Below are positions 17,136 through 25,296 of a DNA stretch of 64,000 nucleotides, piece after piece. The position numbers and the translations under genes are program-made. Origin of the DNA: JAKOUY01 sp037045185 (GTDB taxonomy: Bacteria; Actinomycetota; Acidimicrobiia; Acidimicrobiales; Ilumatobacteraceae); assembly GCA_037045185.1 (NCBI GenBank), contig JBAOHQ010000002.1:1-64000 (forward strand), in the 5' to 3' direction. Under the pieces are notes generated by a model. The model was not told the DNA's origin. It worked only from the letters and a program-made list of their open reading frames with translations, and searched no databases. Numbering within the stretch: the first letter of the stretch is position 1; each line of letters opens with the position of its first letter.

Positions 17136-17948
17136 TCAGCGAATGCGCGGTGTGATCCGTGTCCCGCTGCTGAACGTGGCCTGACCCGCTTCCAGCTGGC
17201 TGCTGCGGGTCCCCATGGCCAGGAAGGCGTTTCCTGCCTGGAGCATCTGGCCGCGGGCCAGGTTGCGCGCCGCCCACAACGCCCGCACCGTTGCCTGGAC
17301 GGCGTAGGCCGGTTGGGAAGCGATCGTGGCCGCGAGTCGGCGCGCCGCCGGCATCAGCTCGTCGGCCGGCACCACCTCGCTGACCAGCCCGACCTCGCAG
17401 GCTGTCGCCGCCGAGAGGCGCTCGTGGGCGCCGAGCAGCATCAGCCGGGACAACTCGCCGACGTGCATCCGGTGCAACAGCAGCGAGGGCTCGAAGATGG
17501 CCGCCATCCCGTAGGTGACGTGCGGGTCGAAGAAGGTGGCGTGCTCGGCGGCGATGATGAAGTCGACGTCGCCGAGCAGGTAGAAGGCGCCGCCGCAGGC
17601 CATGCCGTTGACGGCGCCGATGATCGGCTTCCAGCACTCCTGGGCGCGGGCGCCAAGCCGGCGGCCCGGATCGTCGTAGACCAGCCCGTCGTACTCGGCG
17701 TCGAGGGGGATCTCGCCTCGGTCGATGCCGGTGCAGAACGCCTTCGATCCGGCGCCGGTGAGGATGACGCAGCGCACGTCGGCGCAGAACCGGACGTGCT
17801 GCCAGACCGAGGCGATCTCGTCGCACATCGTCTCGGTGAAGCTGTTCAACGACTCCGGTCGGTTGAGGGTCACGGTGGCCACGCCGTGGTCGAGTTCGTA
17901 GGTCACGGTGGTCAGTGCCGCGGGGTCGAACGATGCGGTGGCGCTCAT
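17136..17948 (-). CDS. Enoyl-CoA hydratase/isomerase family protein
   Basis: 270 residues from ATG 17948. Crotonase signatures: VATVTLNRPESLNSFT at the start, the first oxyanion loop in AGSKAFCTGIDRGE, and the second in NGMACGGAFYLLGDVD (about residues 105-120). The usual catalytic glutamates are not obvious (FFDPHVTYGM replaces the common pattern), so the exact reaction may differ from hydration. It lies alone, divergent from the amidohydrolase, 118 bp away. Confidence 0.83.
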   Translation of the reverse strand: MSATASFDPAALTTVTYELDHGVATVTLNRPESLNSFTETMCDEIASVWQHVRFCADVRCVILTGAGSKAFCTGIDRGEIPLDAEYDGLVYDDPGRRLGARAQECWKPIIGAVNGMACGGAFYLLGDVDFIIAAEHATFFDPHVTYGMAAIFEPSLLLHRMHVGELSRLMLLGAHERLSAATACEVGLVSEVVPADELMPAARRLAATIASQPAYAVQATVRALWAARNLARGQMLQAGNAFLAMGTRSSQLEAGQATFSSGTRITPRIR

Positions 17949-18066
17949 GGATCTCACGGTACTGGCGACGTGACCATCGGGTCCGGTCCGGACGGCCTCC
18001 GAGGGCGGCTGCCGCCCGGCCTCGTCGGTAGTGTCGGGGCACACCCCCGGCCGGTTGGGAGCAGCC

Positions 18067-19305
18067 ATGGATCGATTTCTCGTCGTGTCGTCGGACGGCC
18101 ACGCCGGGCCGCCGGCGAACCGCTACCGGGACTACCTCGACCCTGCCTACCGAACGATGTTCGACGAGCACCAGCGGGCCCTGCAGGCGTTGATCGTCCA
18201 GCGGCGTGAGGAGTTGGGCGGCGACAACTCCGAGTTCATCCGGCGGTGGGAGAAGCTGACCGGCGGCGACGGCGGCCTGCTGGCGGCGCACGACTCCGCT
18301 GCCCGATTGGCCATCCTCGACAGCGAGGGTGTGGCCTGCGAGGTGTTGTACCCCGATGCCGACGTCCTGGGCACCGGCCGGGTGGCCGCGTCGCCGTTCG
18401 GCTCGGGCCTTGGCGGCGGGGCGGGCTACGAACCCGACGTTGCCATGGCCGGGGCGCGGGCCCACAACCGCTGGCTGGCGGACTTCGTGGCTGAGGCGCC
18501 GCTTCGCCGCGTGGGCTTGGCGGTGGTGCCGATGCTGGCCGACATCGACGCAGCGGTCGCCGAGATCCGCGCCGCCCACGAGCGAGGCCTGCGTGGTGTC
18601 TTGATCCCCACCCGGTGGTACGACTACCCGGCCTACAACGATGATCGGTACGAGCCCGTGTGGGCGGCCTGCCACGAGCTGGGCATGCCCGTGCACACCC
18701 ACGCTGGCTCCGGTCCCACCGACATCGTCCCCGGTTCCCGGGGCTTCCTCGGTATCTACACCGCCGAAGCGGGATGGTGGGGATACCGGCCGCTGCACGT
18801 GCTGCTGTGGTCCGGCGTGTTCGACCGCTTTCCGTCGCTGATCTACGTGCCCACCGAGTTGGGCAGCTTCTGGGTCGAAGACCTGTTCCGCAAGCTGGAC
18901 GCCAAGTGGGACGGCGACCACAACACCGCCAAGTTCGGCAACGACAACCCGTTTCGCGAGGCGCTGCGCGACCGGCCCTCCGACTACCTGGGCCGCAACA
19001 TCTTCATCGGCGCCTCCACGCCGGGCGCCGAGGACATGCAACGGCGTGACTACCGGCGCATCAACGACGCCGTCATGTGGGGCAACGACCTGCCGCATCC
19101 AGAGGGCACCTTCCCGTTCACCAAGTACTGGATCCGCACCAGGTTCGCCGACCTCCCCGACCACGAGGCACGCCAGATCCTCGGTCTCAACGCCGCCCGC
19201 TGCTACCGCCTGGACGTTGCCGCGCTGGGCCCGATCGTGGCGCGCGTCGGGGTGACCCACGACGAGATCTACGGCGACTCCCACCTGGAGGCCGCCCCCT
19301 TCTAA
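18067..19305 (+). CDS. Amidohydrolase-2 family metal hydrolase/decarboxylase
   Basis: 412 residues from ATG 18067. Metal-site patterns of the ACMSD-like amidohydrolase group: VVSSDGHAGPP at the N-terminus, HTHAGSG in the middle (about residue 215) and WGNDLPHPEGTFP near residue 340. In this group such proteins hydrolyse or decarboxylate cyclic or aromatic substrates with one divalent metal. Full length and in one frame. Substrate unknown. Confidence 0.83.
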   Translation: MDRFLVVSSDGHAGPPANRYRDYLDPAYRTMFDEHQRALQALIVQRREELGGDNSEFIRRWEKLTGGDGGLLAAHDSAARLAILDSEGVACEVLYPDADVLGTGRVAASPFGSGLGGGAGYEPDVAMAGARAHNRWLADFVAEAPLRRVGLAVVPMLADIDAAVAEIRAAHERGLRGVLIPTRWYDYPAYNDDRYEPVWAACHELGMPVHTHAGSGPTDIVPGSRGFLGIYTAEAGWWGYRPLHVLLWSGVFDRFPSLIYVPTELGSFWVEDLFRKLDAKWDGDHNTAKFGNDNPFREALRDRPSDYLGRNIFIGASTPGAEDMQRRDYRRINDAVMWGNDLPHPEGTFPFTKYWIRTRFADLPDHEARQILGLNAARCYRLDVAALGPIVARVGVTHDEIYGDSHLEAAPF

Positions 19306-19512
19306 CGCCGCGCCGCAGGGAGCGTGGCGCCGGCGTCGCCCGTGTCGGCCTTCCTGGACAAGCCCCGGCACCGCGGCGCGCGACCGACCGGTCGGCGGAC
19401 CGACCGACACGTCAGCGGCCGTCGATGGCCACCTGGCGGTTCGGCCGGCCGGCGGTGATCCGGCCGTGGGGTGCTCTGATCCGCAATTGTCGGCCTGCGC
19501 CGAGTTCGGCGT

Positions 19513-20100
19513 GCCCTCACGGCCCACCCAATTGGTGAGCCGGACCGCCCGGCACTGCTGGCGGAAGCGGTCCTCACCCCGGTCCTCACGCAACTGCCGT
19601 TCCAGATCCCGCAGTCGACGCCCGAACTGGTCGGCTGTCACTCGTGACGCCACCCCGACCAGGTGGGGAAGTTGTTCGAGCAAGCGGCCCTGCTGGCTGG
19701 TGTCGAGCCGCTGCAGCGCACCACCCAACTCGTCGACATGCCCGGCCGTGACCGCCCCAGCAGAGAGCGCGTGGCCCAGGTCCGGAGCGCGTTGGGTGAC
19801 CTCGGCGCGCTGCAGCGTGCGTGCCGCATCACGGCGACCGGATCCCAGGGTTGCCGCCAGGTCGGTGTCCGGTCGCAGGGAGACGGCGGTCAAGGCGGAG
19901 GCGCAGACCAGGCGTTGGGCGTCCAGCACCGCGCCCAGGTGTGACAGGGCGACGAGCGCCCGGTTGACCAGCGTGGCGTCCCGGCATCCGGATTCGACGG
20001 CGAAGGCCGCGTGCAACCACTGGGAGAACTCGGCGGGCACCGCGTCCGGCACCACGAGGCAACGAGGGTCCGCAGCGTCCTCGGCCTGACCCTGGCTCAT
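19513..20100 (-). pseudogene. Truncated 13E12-repeat/DUF222 protein (HNH lost)
   Basis: ATG 20100 has an excellent GGGAGG site. About 196 codons resemble the N-terminal DUF222 part of actinobacterial 13E12/HNH endonuclease genes: LVALSHLGAVLDAQR, LGSGRRDAARTLQRAE, ALSAGAVTAGHVDEL and RRLRDLERQLREDRGEDRF. The family then normally continues through a long middle to an HNH nuclease; here resemblance stops at about 19513 after LTNWVGREG. The reading frame by chance stays open to 17122, antisense to the amidohydrolase, so no early stop marks the end. I read it as a decayed member of this mobile-like, often repeated family. Confidence 0.65.
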
Positions 20101-20223
20101 ACCAACCTCCCTGCGCGCCGACGGCGGTGTTTCGACAGGCCGCCGGTGGCGACGATCAGCTGGGGAAGCTGCTGTCAGGGTAGCAAAGCGAACAGGTGTT
20201 CGCAACCCTTCAGGAAGGATTTC

Positions 20224-20940
20224 TTATCGGAGGGAGGCGACGAAGTCCTCGATCAGCAGGGCCAGCCCGGCCGGCGCGCTGCCGGCTACGTCGTGGGTGG
20301 CGTCGAGGTCCACCACCGGAGCACCGGCGTTGGCGGCCATCGTCAGCGCGTGCTCGGGCGGGATCACCCGGTCACGCATGGCACGGACGTACAGCCGTGG
20401 TACCGAGGGGACACCGACCCACGTCACGGGTTCGAACAGCTGCAACGGCGCCTCGATCCCCATCCGGGCGTCCACCTCGACGACGGCCAGATCGGTCTCG
20501 ATCGGCGGCTCGCCGTCCCGGCGGTCGCCGATGGTGGTGCCGGCGCTGCGACGGTTGAGGTTGTCCACGTTGTCCACGGTGATGCGGTGCAGGCTCTCGG
20601 TCATCGCGTCAACCGGGCGCAGGCCTTCGCCAGGGCAGGTCCCGGCAACGAACACCAGACCGCGGACGACGTCGCCACCCAGCCGGGCCGCCGCGCCGGG
20701 GATCACGTACCCACCTGACGAGTGTCCCACGAGCACCACCGGCCCACCCGCGGTGGCCACGTCGGCGACCACGGCGTCCTCCCAGTCACGGCGACGGATC
20801 GTGCCGAGATCGGCGGGGCGGAACCGGCGGCCCGGCAGGTCGATGGCGATCGCCGGGGTTCGCAGGTGGGCAAGCACGGGATCCCAGGCGCGCGAGGTGA
20901 CCGACCCGCCGTGCACCAGGATCAGGGTGAGCGCGTCCAC
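20224..20940 (-). CDS. Alpha/beta-fold hydrolase
   Basis: 238 residues. Oxyanion loop LVHGGSV near the start, nucleophile elbow GHSSGG (about residue 73), late acid candidate in AMRDRVIPP and catalytic His in ATHDVAG (about 218), the order of a small esterase. Last gene of the minus-strand Rieske operon, three bases after the solute-binding protein's stop. Probably cleaves an ester or C-C bond in the same pathway. Confidence 0.82.
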   Translation of the reverse strand: MDALTLILVHGGSVTSRAWDPVLAHLRTPAIAIDLPGRRFRPADLGTIRRRDWEDAVVADVATAGGPVVLVGHSSGGYVIPGAAARLGGDVVRGLVFVAGTCPGEGLRPVDAMTESLHRITVDNVDNLNRRSAGTTIGDRRDGEPPIETDLAVVEVDARMGIEAPLQLFEPVTWVGVPSVPRLYVRAMRDRVIPPEHALTMAANAGAPVVDLDATHDVAGSAPAGLALLIEDFVASLR

Positions 20941-20943
20941 GCG

Positions 20944-22299
20944 CTAGCCCTCGTGGGTAGGCGCGGGCAACCGGTTCGCCGGCCACGTCGGGCGGTAGTA
21001 CCCGTCGAAGCGCAGGTCGCCGTCGCGCAACTCGCGGATCGTCAGGAAGTCTCCCTTGTAGCCCTTGCGGTCGTACGGGCCGAACTGCACGTAGCAACTG
21101 GGGCCGCCGTTGGTCGCCGGCATCCAGCGGATCTGCTCGAGCCCGTTCTTGACCTGCTCGGGGATCGGGATGTTGGCGTTGGCGATACCGTGAATCGCGG
21201 CGCGGGCGGTGTCATAGGCCAGGGCGACCACGACGTTGCGCGTCCGCCGGCCGAAGCGGCTCTCCATCCGGTCGATCATCGCCTCGTAGTTCGGGTTGGT
21301 CCCGTCAACGCCGAGTTGGTCGACACCGTGCCAGCCCTCCAGTCCCTTGGCCCAGGCGTTGGAGTTCGAATAGAACATGAACGCCGTGCCCATGACCCGG
21401 GGTGGGTCCCAGCCAAGCTCCTGGAAGGCCTCGGCGAACTTGAAGGTGGCGTAGCCGTAACCGCCGTAGTAGATGCCCTCGGTGCCCATGTCACGCATGT
21501 CGGACAGGTGCCCGAGCACGTTGCGCGGGTTGGGATCCAGCTTGACCTCGCGGGTGATGGTCATCCCCAGCTCCATCGCCTTGTACCGGAAGTAGTCGGC
21601 GTAGTCACGCCCCGACGAGCCCGCCTCCCAGAACATGCCGATCTTCGACAGGCCCTTGTCCTTCAACCAGTTGGCGCACATCACACCTTCGGTGGGGATG
21701 TCGCCGTTTGCGACCGTGAAGCAGTACTCGCTGGCGAACTTGTGGGCGCCGGTCCAGCCGATGCAGGCCACCTTGCGGGTGTTGACGGTGTCCTGCAGGG
21801 TGATGCTGTTGTCCGAGATCATCGGCCCGAGCACGACGACGCATCCCTGGTCGCACAGCCACTCGTAGCCCTTGATCACCTTCAGGTAGTTCTCCCGCGG
21901 CAGGCCGCGGGCGTCGGCCACGACCAGCTCCACCGGGCCGCGACCCCAGACGCCCTCGTTCATCGCGTCCTCGATGGCGAGGATCGTCGGGTCGATCCAG
22001 TCGGCCAGGAGCTGGCCGAGCTCCATGTCGATGAGGATGCCGATCTTCACCGGTTCGAACGGGTCGCCCTGCGTCGTCATGCCTCGCGTCGGCGGATAGA
22101 TCACGATCGGCTGGACGGCCTGCTCGCCCACGGTGCCGCCACCCTCGTACCACTTCGAGCCGTCGCCGCCACGGCCCTCGCGGTAGGCCGTGGTGCCGAA
22201 CCGGACGTTGCACACGGCACGGTCGGCTGCGGCGATCTTCCAGTCGTGCGGCTCGGGGAACATCCGCTCGGCGGCGCCGATGCGTGGCTGGTCGGTCAT
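20944..22299 (-). CDS. LivK-type solute-binding protein lacking a signal peptide
   Basis: 451 residues from ATG 22299, with GAGGAG upstream and overlapping the SDR stop (ATGA). Residues about 80-430 follow the periplasmic-binding-fold type I (Peripla_BP_6) layout: VKIGILIDMELGQLLADW, VELVVADARG, VVVLGPMISDNS, IGMFWEAGSSGRDYADYF and YGGYGYATFKFAEAF. The N-terminus (MTDQPRIGAAERMFPEPHDW) is polar, with no hydrophobic segment or lipobox, so export is not expected. No ABC permease is nearby. It may be a cytosolic ligand sensor or carrier tied to the Rieske pathway. An apparent 771-residue fusion with the SDR comes only from the SDR's frameshift. Confidence 0.8.
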   Translation of the reverse strand: MTDQPRIGAAERMFPEPHDWKIAAADRAVCNVRFGTTAYREGRGGDGSKWYEGGGTVGEQAVQPIVIYPPTRGMTTQGDPFEPVKIGILIDMELGQLLADWIDPTILAIEDAMNEGVWGRGPVELVVADARGLPRENYLKVIKGYEWLCDQGCVVVLGPMISDNSITLQDTVNTRKVACIGWTGAHKFASEYCFTVANGDIPTEGVMCANWLKDKGLSKIGMFWEAGSSGRDYADYFRYKAMELGMTITREVKLDPNPRNVLGHLSDMRDMGTEGIYYGGYGYATFKFAEAFQELGWDPPRVMGTAFMFYSNSNAWAKGLEGWHGVDQLGVDGTNPNYEAMIDRMESRFGRRTRNVVVALAYDTARAAIHGIANANIPIPEQVKNGLEQIRWMPATNGGPSCYVQFGPYDRKGYKGDFLTIRELRDGDLRFDGYYRPTWPANRLPAPTHEG

Positions 22300-23259
22300 G
22301 ACATCTCCTCGTTCGTGGGATGATCGGTTGGATGATCGGTTGGATGATCGGTCGGATGATCGGTCGAGCGCCCAGGACGGGTGATCACCGCTGTGATCGA
22401 CGGCTCGCGGGACGGGTTGGGGACGGCTTCGGCGCGCTCGAAGTGCTCGGCCCGCAGGCGTAGCTGCTGTCCGATCGTTGCCACGTCGATCATGTGGACG
22501 AACGACCCGGCGCGGATCCCGTCGATCACCACCCGGGCAAGCTGATCGAGGTCCTGCCACGGCAGCGTGTACCCACCCTTGGCGGCCGCCGCCTCCAGCG
22601 AGGCGATGGTCACCGGCTCGGTCTGGGCGCGGCCGTTCCCTGGCGAGCGATGACGGCCGGGTGCGATCGGACTCCCACAGTCCGGTGCGCAGCAGTCCGC
22701 CCGACGGGTAGAAGACGGCGGCGCGCAGCGCCGAACCGGACGCGGCGAGCTCGGCGGCGAGGCACTCGGTCACCGTGCTGACGGCGGCCTTGCTGGCGGC
22801 GTAGACCGACGTTCCGGGTAGCGGAGCGATGCCACCGTTTCCCGACGAGGTGTTGACGATCCACCCCTCACCGCCGGCCGCCAGCATCCGCGGCACGAAG
22901 GCGTGGATGCCGTGGACGACACCCAGCAGGTTGACCCCGATCACCCATCGCCAGTCGTTCTCGGTGGTGTCCCACGTTGGCGCCGATGGCGCGCCGACGC
23001 CGGCGTTGTTGACCAGCACGTGGCACGCCCCGTAGCGCCCGTACACGGCCTCGGCAAGCGCCGTCACCGATTCGGGGTCGGACACGTCGGTGGCGATGCC
23101 GACGATCCCGAGTTCGCCGGCGGTGCGCTGCACGGCGTCGTCGCGCACGTCGGCGATCACCACGGTGGCCCGCTCGGCGACGAACGCCGCGGCCAGGGCT
23201 CGGCCGATGCCGCCGGCACCGCCGGTGACGACCACCACCTTGCCGGCGAAGTCCTCCAC
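22296..23259 (-). CDS. Short-chain dehydrogenase/reductase (frameshifted)
   Basis: N-terminal two-thirds in one frame: VVVTGGAGGIGRALA, NNAGVGAP, catalytic Ser in VNTSSGNGG, Tyr and Lys in YAASK and YPSGGLLRTGLW. Sense then continues in another frame (TEPVTIASLEAAAAKGGY to the stop at 22296), with the break between about 22620 and 22660. The span, 964 bases, has one base too many. The C-terminus ends in four TDHP repeats and its stop overlaps the next start, so the reading given is right. An oxidoreductase of the Rieske operon, starting seven bases after the Rieske stop. Confidence 0.8.
22318..22365. repeat. Four 12-bp tandem repeats
   Basis: GGATGATCGGTT at 22318 and 22330, then GGATGATCGGTC at 22342 and 22354, with no spacers. 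On the minus strand they stay in frame and give four TDHP units at the extreme C-terminus of the SDR, just before the next gene's ribosome-binding site. Likely a slippage-prone microsatellite. Confidence 0.9.
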
Positions 23260-23266
23260 GTGGCGC

Positions 23267-24284
23267 CTAGTCGTCCTGGTCAGTGGGCCAGGTGTAGAAC
23301 TGCTCGGCCCAAGCCCGCTGTTCGAGCAGCACCCGCTCGCCCTTGGTCAGCACCGGCCGGGCGACGAACCGCTTGTTCTCCCAGATCGGCAGGTCCTGGC
23401 TGACGCCACCGGCGAACTGCTCACGGGCGTACACGGCGGCCTGCGGGCCCAACGAACGCGGCGCCGTGAAGATCCAGCGAACCGTGACGTGCTCGGTGTC
23501 GACGGGCGTGGTCGAGGACAGGAACGTGATCGCGCCCGGCACCCGCACGACACCCAGCCCGAGCCCGAAGCTCTCCCGGTGCAGCGTGGCCCCGACGGTG
23601 CGCTTGTAGTGGCCGTCGACGAAGAACTCGTCCTCGGGGATCTCCTCGGTGCCGTGGACGAACTTGAAGTGGGCGTAGTCGACGTTGTTCTCCATCATCT
23701 CCTGGGCGCAGGTGGCGACGTCGAACTCGAGGTACTCGTAGGGGCACCACTCCGGATCGTGCAACTCGGGGATCACCGGCACCTCGTAGAACGGGTCGGC
23801 TTCGGCCAGGTGATGCCAGGCCCAGATCATGTGGTTGCGCTCGACACACGGATACGACCGGACCCTGGCCTGCGACGGGATGTGCGTGGTGTTGCCGTAG
23901 GGGATCTCGGCGCAGGCGCCCGAGGCGTCGTACCGCCAGCCATGGAACGGGCAGCGGATGCAGTCGCCCTCCACCGTGCCGCCGACGCCGAGGTGCGCGC
24001 CGAGGTGGGCGCAGTAGGCATCGACCAGTGCCGGTGCGCCGTCATCGCCTCGGAACAGCACGACGTCGGTGCCGAACACGTACAGATTGCGATGTTCGCC
24101 GGGCGCCAGCCCGGAGCTTCTCGGCGACGACGAACCAGCCGTTGGGGACGGGGAACGGGAAGCGCGGCTCGGACTGGCGACGCACGATCGGGCGCCGGGA
24201 CCGATCGGTCAGCGCCAGCGGATCCCGCGGCATCGGGAACCCAGGTGGGTAGCGCACCCCGTCAGCCTCCATCTGGGGGAGCAT
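23267..24284 (-). CDS. Rieske oxygenase, KshA-like (frameshifted)
   Basis: N-terminus in one frame (MEADGVRYPPGFPMPRDP, VPNGWFVVAEKL), then from about 24105 a second frame (LAPGEHRNLYVFGTDVVLFRG to the stop at 23267). One extra base, most simply in CCGGG, joins them; span 1018 bases. The Rieske 2Fe-2S ligands are CAH and CPFHGW; mononuclear iron motif ENNVDYAHFKFVHG gives the D..H....H set. The pattern matches 3-ketosteroid 9-alpha-hydroxylase oxygenases and related ring hydroxylases. ATG 24284 and ATG 24272 are both possible starts. No reductase partner is in the window. Confidence 0.82.
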
Positions 24285-24328
24285 AAAATATGCAATGCGC
24301 TCGACCTGCACGGAGGCCGCAGGGGCGG

Positions 24329-25192
24329 TCAGTGCGCCGAGTAGCCGTAGAAGCCGCGGCCGGACTTGCGCCCGAGCAGCCCGGCCTCGACCATCCGGCT
24401 GAGCAGCGGGGGAGAGGCGTACAGCGGCTCCTTGAACTCGGCGTACATCGACTCGGCGACGGCCATCGTGGTGTCCAGGCCGATCAGGTCGGCAAGCGCC
24501 AGCGGCCCGAGCGGGTGGGCGCATCCGTGGACCATCCCGGCATCGATGTCGTCCGCGGTGGCGAACCCGGACTCCAGCATGCGGATGGCCGACAACAGGT
24601 AGGGGATCAGCAGGGCGTTGACCACGAACCCGGCGCGGTCCTTCGACAGGATGACGTGCTTGCCCAGCGCGTCGGCGGCGAAGCGGTTCACCCGGTCCTT
24701 GGTCTCGGCGCTGGTCATCAGCGAGGGGACCAACTCCACGAGGGGCAGCATCGGCACCGGGTTGAAGAAGTGCAGGCCGATGACGTGCTCGGGCCGGTTC
24801 GTTGCCGTGGCCAGGCGCATGATCGGGATCGACGAGGTGTTCGAGGCCAGGATCGCGTCGGGCGCGGTGACGGTGGCGGACAGCCGCTCGAACGCCGCCA
24901 CCTTCAGCGCAGGATCCTCGACGATTGCTTCGACGACGAGGTCACACCCGGCCACCATGTCCCAGTCGTCGGAGAACGCCAGCCGGGCCATGGCCTCGTC
25001 ACGCTCCGCCTCGCCCAGCTTGCCGCGGGCCACGGCTCGCGACAGCGACCCGCTGACCCGCTCCCGCCCCGCCTTCACGGCCTCAGCCGTGGCCTCGACC
25101 ACCACCACGTCAATGCCGGCCCTGGCACAGACCTCGGCGATGCCCGACCCCATCAGCCCGCAACCCAGCACACCAATTCGATTGAACGTCAC
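24329..25192 (-). CDS. 3-hydroxyacyl-CoA dehydrogenase (3-hydroxybutyryl type)
   Basis: 287 residues from GTG 25192. NAD-binding GVLGCGLMGSGIAEV (residues 7-21), LASNTSS, catalytic His and Glu in LHFFNPVPMLPLVELV, and the C-terminal GRKSGRGFYGY signature. Single-domain length fits PaaH/Hbd enzymes that oxidise 3-hydroxyacyl-CoA to 3-ketoacyl-CoA. It precedes the Rieske gene by 44 bp on the same strand, so it may head that operon. Confidence 0.9.
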   Translation of the reverse strand: MTFNRIGVLGCGLMGSGIAEVCARAGIDVVVVEATAEAVKAGRERVSGSLSRAVARGKLGEAERDEAMARLAFSDDWDMVAGCDLVVEAIVEDPALKVAAFERLSATVTAPDAILASNTSSIPIMRLATATNRPEHVIGLHFFNPVPMLPLVELVPSLMTSAETKDRVNRFAADALGKHVILSKDRAGFVVNALLIPYLLSAIRMLESGFATADDIDAGMVHGCAHPLGPLALADLIGLDTTMAVAESMYAEFKEPLYASPPLLSRMVEAGLLGRKSGRGFYGYSAH

Positions 25193-25296
25193 GGGCCATG
25201 AGCGTAGAAGGTGGCGGCGGCCGGGCGGTGTGCCGTCTCGAACGAGGTCCTGGCGATGTGTGACGATCTGTCCATGAGCGCGGCGAAGGCTGTCGG

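Noticed and set aside
17122..20205. 1027-residue protein
   Set aside because: Only the first 196 codons from 20100 resemble a family; the rest is antisense to the amidohydrolase and crotonase.
22318..22365. CRISPR-like repeat array
   Set aside because: Units are adjacent without spacers, 12 bp long and inside a coding frame.
20944..23259. 771-residue SDR/solute-binding fusion protein
   Set aside because: The fusion comes from a one-base shift in the SDR; the binding protein has its own strong ribosome-binding site and ATG at 22299 overlapping the true SDR stop.
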